64,000 nt of DNA. Source: Microlunatus soli. GTDB taxonomy: Bacteria > Actinomycetota > Actinomycetes > Propionibacteriales > Propionibacteriaceae. Both the position numbers and the translations under genes were made by a program. Positions 44,787-53,346 of the stretch are shown here, piece after piece; position 1 is the stretch's first letter, and each line of letters begins with the position of its first letter. The notes beneath the pieces were generated by a model that worked only from the letters and a program-made list of their open reading frames with translations, did no database searches and was not told the origin of the DNA. The stretch covers positions 5,022,001 through 5,086,000 of the forward strand of contig NZ_LT629772.1 of assembly GCF_900105385.1 (NCBI RefSeq), in the 5' to 3' direction.

Positions 44787-45818
44787 ATGACTGAGCGGCG
44801 ACCGAAGCGTCCGACGATTTCCGATGTGGCAGAACTGGCAGGGGTGTCCAAGGGCGCGGTCTCACGGTCCTTCAACGGTGCTGCTCGGCTGAGTCCCGCG
44901 ACGGTGGAACGCATCCGAGCAGCGGCCGCTGAACTGGGCTGGATGCCCAGCGCGGCAGCGCGAGCGATCAACGGAGCGCCAGCTCATGCAATCGGCGTGG
45001 TGCTGCGGCGTCCGCCCGAGCTGCTCGAACTCGATCCGTTCTTCGCGGCGTTCCTGGCCGGCGCGGAGGGCGTGTTTGCCGCACAGGGATATGCCGTCAT
45101 CCTACGGTTCGTCGACACCGCCGAAGACGAGCGGGACTGCTATCGACAGCTGGTTGCCGAGCGTCGTGTCGACGGCTTCTTGATCAACGATCTCCGACAG
45201 CCGGACTTTCGGTTCAAACTGCTGGAGGAGATGGGTCAGTCCGCAGTTGTCGTCGGGCGACCCGGGGCCCGCTGCCCCTTTCCCAGCGTCGACTCCGACA
45301 GCGATGCCGCGGTGGAATCGCTCCTGCAACACCTCATTGAATCGGGCCACCGGATCATAGGCCACGTCAGCGGGTCGCCGAGCCTCCAGCACTCCCGGCA
45401 CCGTGTTCGACTCTGGCGCGACACCCTGCAGGCGAACGGTCTACCCGCGGGCCCGCTGGCCGTAGGACACTTCACCGCTGCCGGCGGCGCGGCCGCGACC
45501 GACGAATTGCTGAGACAACAGGAACGACCGACGGCGATCTTCTACGGAAACGATGTGATGGCCGTTGCCGGATTGGCGATGATGAGTGACCGCGGTCTCG
45601 TAGTGCCCGACGATGTCGCTGTCGCCGGCTTCGACGGCGTGAGCATCGCCTCCTACACCTCGCCGCCGTTGACCACCGTGCAGTGCAACTACCGCGCTGT
45701 CGGCCATGCCGCCGCAGACCTGCTACTGAATCAGATCGCAGGGGAGCGGGCCCCGCACCGGGTCCTGGTCCCTGCCGAGTTGCGGCTGCGTCGCAGCACC
45801 GGCGCCAGCGCGCAGTGA
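44787..45818 (+). CDS. LacI-family transcriptional repressor
   Basis: 343 residues. The HTH is 'TISDVAELAGVSKGAVSRSF' (residues 10-29), followed by the hinge helix 'PSAAARAING' and the periplasmic-binding-like core with 'PTAIFYGNDVMAVAGLAMMS' and 'AGFDGVSIASY'. It is divergent from the importer operon and convergent with the GH42 gene. Four operators of one type at both promoter regions of the module indicate that it represses the importer/GH140 operon, GH42, and GH16/DegT/GH5 genes, probably also itself, and is released by an imported saccharide. Its last 347 nt are also covered by the open frame of the GH42 gene on the other strand. Confidence 0.93.
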   Translation: MTERRPKRPTISDVAELAGVSKGAVSRSFNGAARLSPATVERIRAAAAELGWMPSAAARAINGAPAHAIGVVLRRPPELLELDPFFAAFLAGAEGVFAAQGYAVILRFVDTAEDERDCYRQLVAERRVDGFLINDLRQPDFRFKLLEEMGQSAVVVGRPGARCPFPSVDSDSDAAVESLLQHLIESGHRIIGHVSGSPSLQHSRHRVRLWRDTLQANGLPAGPLAVGHFTAAGGAAATDELLRQQERPTAIFYGNDVMAVAGLAMMSDRGLVVPDDVAVAGFDGVSIASYTSPPLTTVQCNYRAVGHAAADLLLNQIAGERAPHRVLVPAELRLRRSTGASAQ

Positions 45819-47898
45819 CGGTTACCAGGACCGCTAGGCCATCCGGTGCCGGCAGCCGAAGGATCCCCGACTGATCCACATCAAAGATGCTGCCTGACCA
45901 CAGGTCCTCATAGCTGCCCGGCAGAACGCGTAGGACCAGATCGCCGCCACCGCGAGAGCGTGACGTCGGCGCGAAGACGCCGACTCCGGATCCGACCGGA
46001 CTGAGTACGCGGACCGCAGTTGTCGCAGCGCTGAGCGCAGTTGGTCTGGCAGGGTCGGCGGGCCGGCCGACCAGACGGCGCAACACTGCTGCCGAAGCCT
46101 CATCGGTCACCAGGGCTGACCCCAGAAGGCCACTGAACATGGTGACGGTCCCGCGGCCGAGTTGCCCATGCCAGGCAGCCGGCACGTTGCCCAGCTCGGG
46201 GAGTGTCAGATCAAGATCGGCGGACCAGTTCTGGTCAAGTTCGAAATCGGTATATGAGAGCGGGAGTCGGCCGGCCGGCACACCGAGAACGGAGACGGCG
46301 TGACCATCCGGACTGCTGTGCTGGCCACGGGCCCGGACCCCTAACGTGGTCGACAATCCGCCGGGCCAAGGTCGCTGGACGTCGCCCCAAAGGTCCTTCT
46401 GCCCAGAGATCCCGTCCATGATCAGACTGGCTCCGGATTCCACGTGGGACAGAAGAGAATTCGTTGTCGCCGGATCTAAGCAGGCCAGTTGAGACATCAC
46501 GATCAGCCGGGGGACCGGCCGGAATCGGTCCAGGCAGTCCACCGGCAACGGCGCCGCGACCCATCCCAGGCGCGCGAGTTCAGCACAGATGAGTGCGACG
46601 CCCTGCATGGCATCGTCGGGATCGCGCCCCTGAGCCGGCGCACTGACCCACGAATGAGCCAGGCTGACGGCCTGGGACTCCGCGCTATACAGGACGACCG
46701 CGTCGACGGGGGTGGGGCACCAATCCGGCAGCTTTTGATCAAGCCGCTTCAATGTGGCTGCCGCACGGCACATTGCCGCCGATCGTTCGCCCGGACGGTT
46801 GTCGTCCTCGAGCAGCGACCAGTCACCGGCCTCGAAGTCCCGCTGACGAGCATTGAGCGCCCAACCGGTCGCTGATGTGGCGCCGGTGAGCAATGGCGCG
46901 AGGACCGACGCTGCAACCTCGGCCGGTTCAACATCTCGTGGGTGGGGTGATCCGTGGGTGACGTTGCCGAACTGGCACTCTGTCAGTTCGACATCACGGC
47001 TTGGCGCTGCAGCCAGCATCCGGGTCGCGACGACGAGCATCTCGAGGTGACGTGATCGAGGAGCGAACCCGAGATGCCACGGCGCATGCACACTCGCCCC
47101 GAGCACGTCCGCGCTGGCCGCGAGCCGAGACAGGTCGTAACCCATCGCGGCATGGTTGCGAAACAGGTCCGGCGGATTGATGCACGTCGGAGTGTCCGCG
47201 TCGACCCTCCGAATCACGGCCCTCACCCAGCTCAGTTCCTCCGCCAGGTTGCGAGCCCGAAGGGTCGCATCGGCCAGCCAGGGATCGAAGCTGAAGAACA
47301 CCTCGTCGCTCAGATCCGGGCGGACCACGTCGTCGGCGAACGGGATCTCCTCGAAGGTCTTGTATCCGGTGTGCCAGCGTCGATTCAACTCCGAGACGTC
47401 GCCGAGGAAGCGGTCTCGTAACAGATCCGCCCAGACTGCCTGCAGGCCCGGTGGACGACGATCCCGCGGTCCGGGACGTCCGGCCGTGTTGAAGGGCTCG
47501 TTCCATAGGATCCACTGCGCCAGAGCGGGATGGCCGACATAGCGAGCGACCGTCTGCTGCACGTATCGCTCGGCCGACTCCCGATACCGCGGTGCAGATG
47601 GCAACGTGAGGTGGCGGCCCTGGATGAGGCCGGGGCTCCCGAGATGCCACGGCGCTGTCTCGGGGGTCAAGGTCGCCTTGATCTGCAAACCGTGCGTGGC
47701 GGCGGCATCGAACACCTGATCGTAGAGCTCGAAGTCCCAGGTGTCGGGTTCGGGCTCAATCCATGGCCAGATGAGGAAGATTCTCAGCTGGCCCAGACCG
47801 GAAGCGATGGCGGCCCTCAGTAGTCCCTGCAGCTGCTCGGAGTCCGTGTCACGTTCCAGCCAGAGCTGTGCCCCGAGCCGCTGCGAAGTGTTGACCAT
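45472..47898 (-). CDS. GH42-like beta-galactosidase family protein
   Basis: 808 codons from the ATG at 47898. Residues 1-~390 form the barrel, with acid/base E134 in 'WILWNEPFN' and nucleophile E307 in 'VELTECQFG'. The next part is a GH42-type trimerisation-like domain ('VDAVVLYSAESQAVSLAHSW'), then a beta domain ending near 'LAVLVTVTAR' (residue ~690). The final ~115 residues are Arg-rich, low-complexity and antisense to lacI, so either the real stop was lost by a frameshift near 45820-45840 or the tail is a non-family extension. The N-terminus has no signal, so it is cytoplasmic. An operator sits 10 bp before the ATG. Confidence 0.8.
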   Translation of the reverse strand: MVNTSQRLGAQLWLERDTDSEQLQGLLRAAIASGLGQLRIFLIWPWIEPEPDTWDFELYDQVFDAAATHGLQIKATLTPETAPWHLGSPGLIQGRHLTLPSAPRYRESAERYVQQTVARYVGHPALAQWILWNEPFNTAGRPGPRDRRPPGLQAVWADLLRDRFLGDVSELNRRWHTGYKTFEEIPFADDVVRPDLSDEVFFSFDPWLADATLRARNLAEELSWVRAVIRRVDADTPTCINPPDLFRNHAAMGYDLSRLAASADVLGASVHAPWHLGFAPRSRHLEMLVVATRMLAAAPSRDVELTECQFGNVTHGSPHPRDVEPAEVAASVLAPLLTGATSATGWALNARQRDFEAGDWSLLEDDNRPGERSAAMCRAAATLKRLDQKLPDWCPTPVDAVVLYSAESQAVSLAHSWVSAPAQGRDPDDAMQGVALICAELARLGWVAAPLPVDCLDRFRPVPRLIVMSQLACLDPATTNSLLSHVESGASLIMDGISGQKDLWGDVQRPWPGGLSTTLGVRARGQHSSPDGHAVSVLGVPAGRLPLSYTDFELDQNWSADLDLTLPELGNVPAAWHGQLGRGTVTMFSGLLGSALVTDEASAAVLRRLVGRPADPARPTALSAATTAVRVLSPVGSGVGVFAPTSRSRGGGDLVLRVLPGSYEDLWSGSIFDVDQSGILRLPAPDGLAVLVTVTARWRRCCDAAATRQGPGPGAGPAPLRSDSVAGLRRHGRQRGSCTARWSTAARCRRRCSRRRSRRQRHRRALRDRGHSSSPIRQRPSHRFRRRSPSVVPVVSAIRRSRPRRRQR

Positions 47899-47907
47899 GA
47901 CGCCTAA

Positions 47908-47923
47908 GGTAAACTGGTAAACC
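47908..47923. promoter_or_regulatory. LacI-type operator 3
   Basis: GGTAAACTGGTAAACC differs from operator 1 at one position. It is 10 bp upstream of the GH42 ATG. Confidence 0.8.
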
Positions 47924-47973
47924 TCTTGACTGCAAGAGATTCCACAAGGTCTTGCATGCATCTCGACTACTGC

Positions 47974-47989
47974 GGTATACCAGTAAACC
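47974..47989. promoter_or_regulatory. LacI-type operator 4
   Basis: GGTATACCAGTAAACC, 22 bp before the GH16 start. It overlaps TATACC (47976-47981), which is 17 bp from TTGCAT (47953-47958), a plausible promoter; binding there would block RNA polymerase. Confidence 0.8.
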
Positions 47990-48010
47990 TCAACTCTGTG
48001 GAGGTCGACG

Positions 48011-48832
48011 ATGACTAAGGCACGTTTCAAGCTTCTCGCAAGCGTCGCATTGCTAGGAGTATTCCTCTGCACCATGATCAGCTCGCCGACGGCCCCCGCC
48101 GCGTCGAGAACGGTCGGCCCGAAGACGGCCGCACAGCGGCTGGGATGGGGCACGCCCCTTCCGGCATCGGACGAGTTCAACTACGTCGGCACCCCGGACC
48201 GGAGCCGCTGGAATGTCTACGGCGACGGCGGTTCCGAGGGAGGCGCCGGGTCCAACTGCTGGCCCGGCCACGACGGAAACGGGAGGCGCTGCGCCGACGC
48301 CAACCACGTCAACGGCGAGTACCTACGCCAGACCGGAGAAATGAACGGCGATTCCGCAGGGGTCGCTTCGGTACAGAACCTCCAGTACGGCCGATGGGAA
48401 GTGCGCGCCCGTCTTCAGCCGGCAAGAGGCGCTGCCGGGCACCCGTACCACGCAGTGCTGATCACCTGGCCGCAGAGTGACGAGTGGCCCGCTGGCGCTG
48501 AGTACGACTTCTTCGAAGTCGACGCCGGCGACACCTGCGCGGTTGCGTTCCTGCACTACCCCAATCACGAACCCAAACGGCAGGAGATGGCCCAGAAGTG
48601 CCCGGTCGACATCACCAAATGGCACGCCTACGGCTTCGAGTGGAGCCCCCAGGGGTTGACCGGTTACATCGACGGTGACGAATGGTTCACCTTCAATCAG
48701 GACTGCATCCAGTGCGCGCCCGGACCGATGCACCAAACGATCCAACTCGACAACTTCTTCGGCGCCGGAGGCATGCAACGCGCCAACTTCGACATCGACT
48801 GGGCACGCGTCTACAACCTCCAACAGCGATGA
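48011..48832 (+). CDS. Secreted GH16-like glycoside hydrolase
   Basis: 273 residues, GGAGG before the ATG. Signal peptide 'LLASVALLGVFLCTMISSPT' with cleavage near Ala-Ala-Ser. The single domain is a GH16 jelly-roll: 'PASDEFNYVGTPDRSRWNVY' at the start and the catalytic ExDxxE as E164-Y-D-F-F-E169. Family members cleave beta-1,3/1,4-glucans, agars, carrageenans or beta-1,3-galactans; the unusual Tyr in the motif prevents a confident choice. It is first in an operon with a DegT-type aminotransferase and a GH5-like enzyme, under LacI operator 4. Confidence 0.85.
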   Translation: MTKARFKLLASVALLGVFLCTMISSPTAPAASRTVGPKTAAQRLGWGTPLPASDEFNYVGTPDRSRWNVYGDGGSEGGAGSNCWPGHDGNGRRCADANHVNGEYLRQTGEMNGDSAGVASVQNLQYGRWEVRARLQPARGAAGHPYHAVLITWPQSDEWPAGAEYDFFEVDAGDTCAVAFLHYPNHEPKRQEMAQKCPVDITKWHAYGFEWSPQGLTGYIDGDEWFTFNQDCIQCAPGPMHQTIQLDNFFGAGGMQRANFDIDWARVYNLQQR

Positions 48833-50154
48833 CACGGCCCTCACAGATCACGCAGGAGCCAGCCACCGTGGACGAACCCGTCCGCACCCGGCCGTGGACG
48901 TTCGGTGCCGCGCTGAGTGTCGACGCCATCGGCTCCGTCGAGCGCGAGTACGTTTCGCGCGTCCTCGATAAGCGCCGGGTGTTCCGCTACACCCGCGACG
49001 GCATCCACGACTCCGAAGCAGCAGCTCTGGAAGATGTGTACCGAAAGCGTCTAGGTGTCAGGCACTGTCTGGCCGTCAACGGCGGGACCTCGGCGCTGGT
49101 CTGTGCGCTCGTAGCAGCCGGCATCGGGCCCGGCGACGAGGTCGTGATTCCCAGCTACACCTACATTGCGACCGCATCAGCGGTCATCCTCGCAGGCGCC
49201 GTCCCGGTGATCGTCGACATCGACGAGACCCTGACCATCGATCCCAAGGCACTCGAGAACTCCATCACCAAGCACACCAAGGCCGTCATCCCTGTCCATA
49301 TGCGTGGAGTTCCATGCCAAATGGATGAGATCAGCACGATCGCAGCCAGGCACGGACTCATCGTCATCGAGGACGCGGCCCAAGCCAACGGGGGAAGCTA
49401 TCACGGCCGGCCGCTAGGATCCTTCGGGCACCTAGGATGCTTCAGCTTCCAGCAATACAAGATCGTCACCGCCGGCGAAGGTGGCCTCGTCGCAACCAAC
49501 GACGATCACCTGTTCGAACGTGCCTGTGTGTACCACGACGGCGCCTTCGCCATGTGGGATACGGGCACCGGGGGAGAGGTCGAAACGTTCCCCGGACAGA
49601 ACTACCGCATCAGCGAGATCAGTGCAGCGGTCGCCCTTGCGCAGTCTCAGCGACTCGACGATCTGCTCGCCCGGCTGCGTCGAAACAAGGCCCACATCAT
49701 TGAAGCGCTCGCCACGGTCGACGGCATCGAGCTGCAACCCATCCCGGACCCCGCCGGCGACGTCGCATACAGCTTGATCCTCTTCCTGCCCGTGAACGCA
49801 GACATCCGAGCATTCTCCGAGCGGCTGGCTTGGGAAGGCATCCCCAACGGGACCGTGTACAACAAGGGATTCCCCGACCGACACATCTTCACCAACTGGG
49901 ACTACGTCCTCGCCAAACGCGGCGTATCACCGACCAATAATCCATGGACGTCGCCGTACTACCACGGCAACATCGACTACCCGCCCGACCTGTGCCAGAC
50001 GAGCCTTGACCTTCTCGGCCGAGCGATACAGATCAATCTGCACCAAGACATGGATAGCACCGACTGCGCCGACATCGTCACGGCCATCCGTCGTACGGCC
50101 CGACGCGTCAGCGCCAGACCATCGACCGCACCGTCCCCAGGAACGATGCCGTGA
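48829..50154 (+). CDS. DegT/DnrJ/EryC1 family PLP-dependent sugar aminotransferase
   Basis: 441 residues; the ATG overlaps the GH16 stop as ATGA. It has the aspartate-aminotransferase fold with 'LAVNGGTSALVCALVAAGIG', 'VIEDAAQANGGSYHG' and the Schiff-base lysine K211 in 'FSFQQYKIVTAGEGGL'. Family members aminate keto-sugars or inosose derivatives. Its position between two glycosidases in a catabolic, LacI-controlled operon is unusual; it may run in the deaminating direction on an amino sugar, or have a dehydratase-like role as some relatives do (inference). Confidence 0.88.
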   Translation: MTRPSQITQEPATVDEPVRTRPWTFGAALSVDAIGSVEREYVSRVLDKRRVFRYTRDGIHDSEAAALEDVYRKRLGVRHCLAVNGGTSALVCALVAAGIGPGDEVVIPSYTYIATASAVILAGAVPVIVDIDETLTIDPKALENSITKHTKAVIPVHMRGVPCQMDEISTIAARHGLIVIEDAAQANGGSYHGRPLGSFGHLGCFSFQQYKIVTAGEGGLVATNDDHLFERACVYHDGAFAMWDTGTGGEVETFPGQNYRISEISAAVALAQSQRLDDLLARLRRNKAHIIEALATVDGIELQPIPDPAGDVAYSLILFLPVNADIRAFSERLAWEGIPNGTVYNKGFPDRHIFTNWDYVLAKRGVSPTNNPWTSPYYHGNIDYPPDLCQTSLDLLGRAIQINLHQDMDSTDCADIVTAIRRTARRVSARPSTAPSPGTMP

Positions 50155-51569
50155 TCAATCCGCCGCTCGACCTCTGGCCGAGGAACCCTCGCTACCTACG
50201 GTTCCGCGGCCTGCCGACCTTTCTGCTCACCTCGGCGGAGCACTACGGCGCCGTCTTCAACCTCGACGTCGACTACCACGCCTACCTCGGCGAACTGACC
50301 CGGTGTCGCTTCAACTACACCCGGACAGCCTCCGGAACCTTCGTGGAACACGAGTCCACGATCGAGGGCTCCGGCTGGGAGAACACCCAGGCGCCCCGGC
50401 CACTGCGCTACCTCGCACCCTGGGCGAGAACAGACATCGACGGCTACCACCACGGCGGTACCAAGTTCGACCTCGGCGAAATCAGCGGAGCCTACCTCGA
50501 CCGCCTCATCGACTTCGTGTATCAAGCGGCGCTGCGCGGCATCATCGTCGAGCTCACCCTCTTCACCGCGCAATACAGTCCCGGGCATTGGCTGATGAGT
50601 CCGATGCACCCGGCGAACAACATCAACGACCTGGCCATGATCGACCACCAGTCGGTCTACCACCTCGACAACGGCGGACTGCTGCACCATCAGCTCGCCT
50701 TCGTACGCACCATCGTGGATGCACTGATCAACTACGACAACGTGATCATCGAGCTGATCAATGAGCCGTACTTCTCCGGCGTCGAGCGCGCCTGGATCGA
50801 CACCGTCCTCGACGCGATCGAGCACAGGTTCAATCACCATCGACGACGTCTCCTCGTCGCCTGGAACTATGCCAACGTAGATGGCCGCATCACCGGCATG
50901 AGTCCGGGGATCGATCTCTTCACCTTCCACTACGCCAACCCGCCCAGCGTGATCGAACAGAACTTCGATCTGGCAATCCCCGTCGTCTACGACGAGACGG
51001 GCTACGACGGCGTCGATGACTCGCAGTACCGCAGCCACGCCTGGGAGTTCATGCTCGCCGGCGGAGCCGGCTTCAATCATCTCGACTACAGCTTCGCGCC
51101 GTCCGGCGACGACACCGGTACGCGGACCTTACCCGGGAACGCATCCGGAGGCGGTGGACGCCGACTCCGCGACCAACTGACGATCCTGCGTGACTTTCTC
51201 GCCGATCTCCCGTTCGCCAACACAGCCCCGGTGACAATGACAGCCCGATCCGGTACGGATACGCGAACCATCCGCGGACTCGCCGACCCCGGCAAAGCGT
51301 ATGCGTTCTATCTCAACGGCATCGCCGTCGACAGCGTCGAACTCATGGCTGTGGCCGGCGACTATGTCGTGCGCTGGGTCGACCCGTTGACGGGCTACGC
51401 AACGTCAAGCGTACAAACCATCACGGCAGACGGCGCCGTGCGGCTCCAGGTGCCTGCACGCCGTCGAGAAGTCGCCTGCTCGATTCTGCAGCTACAGCCG
51501 GAGACCCAGCGCGAAGTCGGCGACTTCGATTTTGTCGAGGCCGCTAAGAGCACGACGTTCTCCAGCTGA
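50151..51569 (+). CDS. GH5-like (clan GH-A) glycoside hydrolase
   Basis: 472 residues, GTG start overlapping the previous stop. No signal peptide. Clan GH-A residues are clear: acid/base E205 after Asn in 'VIIELINEPYF' and nucleophile E282 in 'VVYDETGYDG'. The N-terminus 'PRYLRFRGLPTFLLTSAEHY' is shared with several uncharacterised cellulase-like families. The C-terminal ~90 residues form a small beta domain ('GKAYAFYLNGIAVDSVELMA'). It is the last gene of the GH16 operon and probably acts on imported oligosaccharide. Confidence 0.8.
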   Translation: MINPPLDLWPRNPRYLRFRGLPTFLLTSAEHYGAVFNLDVDYHAYLGELTRCRFNYTRTASGTFVEHESTIEGSGWENTQAPRPLRYLAPWARTDIDGYHHGGTKFDLGEISGAYLDRLIDFVYQAALRGIIVELTLFTAQYSPGHWLMSPMHPANNINDLAMIDHQSVYHLDNGGLLHHQLAFVRTIVDALINYDNVIIELINEPYFSGVERAWIDTVLDAIEHRFNHHRRRLLVAWNYANVDGRITGMSPGIDLFTFHYANPPSVIEQNFDLAIPVVYDETGYDGVDDSQYRSHAWEFMLAGGAGFNHLDYSFAPSGDDTGTRTLPGNASGGGGRRLRDQLTILRDFLADLPFANTAPVTMTARSGTDTRTIRGLADPGKAYAFYLNGIAVDSVELMAVAGDYVVRWVDPLTGYATSSVQTITADGAVRLQVPARRREVACSILQLQPETQREVGDFDFVEAAKSTTFSS

Positions 51570-51696
51570 TCCGACCAGGATGGCAGCACCGAACCCGTCG
51601 ACACCGTCATCCTCGCCACCTACTACCGCCCGCATCTTCTCTTCGGACCGACCAACTGCACGCGCCCGCGAACACGAGCTATGCGGTAGGCCCCTT

Positions 51697-52827
51697 CTAT
51701 CTGAACGGCGTAGCTCGCTCGGTGAAGGTGGCTTGCTCACCGTAGCTGTTGCTGTACAGCATGCCTTCAGGGAACCCGTTGCCGCTGGTGTCGTAGGTCA
51801 ACCAGCCGGACACGCACTCATCCTCAGCCAGCAGGGACTCGGCAGGAAGCACCTTGCCGAATGTGCCGAGAGGGTCAACGGTGTTGGCGGGAACACCTGC
51901 ACCCTGTGTGCCGTAGGCGAAGCTCCACGGGTCACGTGAGACGCGGGTCTTGTTGCCCTGAGGATCGGGACCGAGCTTGACAACGCAGGTCTCTACCTCT
52001 GCCCCGTACAGCGCACCCGACTTCTTCTCATCCAGCAGGGAGACCTTGAAGTGCTCAAAGGTTTTGGAGTCCAGGGCCTTTGCGCTGGCCGACTCAGCCG
52101 GTTCCTCGTCGCTGGTGTCGGAGGCCTTGTCAACCTGCTCAGCAGGTGCATCGTTGATGTACATCGAAACGAACGGCTTCAACTCGCCACGGTAGACTGT
52201 GTAGCTCTTGCCCTTGGCGCCCGGCAAGACCTCTGTGTCTCCAATGAGCTTGTCATTGACCTCTAGGAAGTCAGAGTAATCATCGTCGGCAGGAATTTCT
52301 TCGGGGTCACCATCAAGCCAGAACTGAATTCCCTGAAATTCAACTTGCTCTTGGTCCTCTGTGACAACGGACGGCTCACCAGCAGAGCAGGTCTCAGACC
52401 CCTTGGTGTTGTCAATGCTGACCTTCCAATAGCTGAAAGGTCCGTCAAAGAACTTGGAGACGAACGCCTGGTAGGTCTGGATGTTGTGGGTTGCGCTGCT
52501 GGTCGGCGCGTAGGTCACCACACAGCCTGAGTAGTCGGTGTACTGCCACGTCTTGTCCGTGCTGGCGGGGTAGCTGGTTGGCGTGGACGCTTGGGCCTGG
52601 TCGCTGCAGTACTTCATCCAGTCCTCTTGGCTCAGATCTGGGTCATCGCAGTTAACAGACGGTACGGCAGATGACGGCTCAACCGAAGGGGATTCCTTGG
52701 GGGCGGGTTTGGTGACTGCTGGCTTAGAGCCCGTCTGAGTGTCACCGGCGCAGCCGGCCAGCCCTAGAACGGCAACCGTTCCCATGGCGAGAGCGGGAAG
52801 GGCTAAGGTGCGGTAGCGCAAGCTCAT
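51697..52827 (-). CDS. Putative lipoprotein of unknown function
   Basis: 376 residues from the ATG at 52827. Signal peptide 'LALPALAMGTVAVLGLAG' leads to a lipobox Cys. A Thr/Pro/Ser/Lys linker is followed by an acidic domain with several cysteines ('DLSQEDWMKYCSDQ', 'DYSGCVVTYAP', 'ETCVVKLGP'). I recognise no family. Codons are visibly less GC-ending than in the flanking genes (many AAG/GAA, TCA, TTG), suggesting separate acquisition. No operon partner is seen, and the neighbours are the GH operon and a pseudogene. Confidence 0.75.
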   Translation of the reverse strand: MSLRYRTLALPALAMGTVAVLGLAGCAGDTQTGSKPAVTKPAPKESPSVEPSSAVPSVNCDDPDLSQEDWMKYCSDQAQASTPTSYPASTDKTWQYTDYSGCVVTYAPTSSATHNIQTYQAFVSKFFDGPFSYWKVSIDNTKGSETCSAGEPSVVTEDQEQVEFQGIQFWLDGDPEEIPADDDYSDFLEVNDKLIGDTEVLPGAKGKSYTVYRGELKPFVSMYINDAPAEQVDKASDTSDEEPAESASAKALDSKTFEHFKVSLLDEKKSGALYGAEVETCVVKLGPDPQGNKTRVSRDPWSFAYGTQGAGVPANTVDPLGTFGKVLPAESLLAEDECVSGWLTYDTSGNGFPEGMLYSNSYGEQATFTERATPFR

Positions 52828-53092
52828 TACAGGACCGCCTGTATAGGTCAATTGTGGGCGAGGGTTGACTGAGTGCTGGTAGCACTTGGTCAGTCCGCCC
52901 TTAAGGTTTGCCAGATTTCATAGGTTTAATGACGAGTCAAACTCAAGCCTTGACAGGTTAGGGGAGACGCTCGTAGTACCACTAGGGCCAAAAGTCTCTA
53001 ATTCATTGCTGGCCGTCGTAGAGGTCATAACCCTCTTGCGGGGTGCCACCACGATCGGCGGGCGACCGCCAGAAGGCTTCTCCCAGTTCTGA

Positions 53093-53346
53093 GCCTGCGC
53101 TGGCGCCGATCGATATACCCGACGGCTCGACTGCATGGTCGATCTGATCGAGCGTGGACACCTCGACCAGATCCTGATCTCGCAGGACATCTGTCACAAG
53201 ACGAACCTGCGCAGGTGCGGCGGTGAGGGCTACACCCACATCCTGCGGCATGTGGTGCCACTGATGCGACGTAAGGGTTCACCGAGGATCAGATCCGGAC
53301 GATCACGTTCGATAATCCTTGTCGGGCGCTGTCGTTTGGCCGCTGA
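53093..53346 (+). pseudogene. C-terminal remnant of a phosphotriesterase-family amidohydrolase
   Basis: The frame reads 'IERGHLDQILISQDICHKTN', then 'GYTHILRHVVPLMRR'. After a one-base loss in the GGG run at 53275-53277 it continues in another frame as 'GFTEDQIRTITFDNPCRALS' to a TGA at 53344. This is the last ~80 residues of a PTE-like enzyme, including the conserved metal-ligand Asp (in the position of the family's SHD motif, here SQD). Everything upstream is missing. It overlaps the 3' end of the GntR gene by 44 nt on the opposite strand. Confidence 0.75.
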
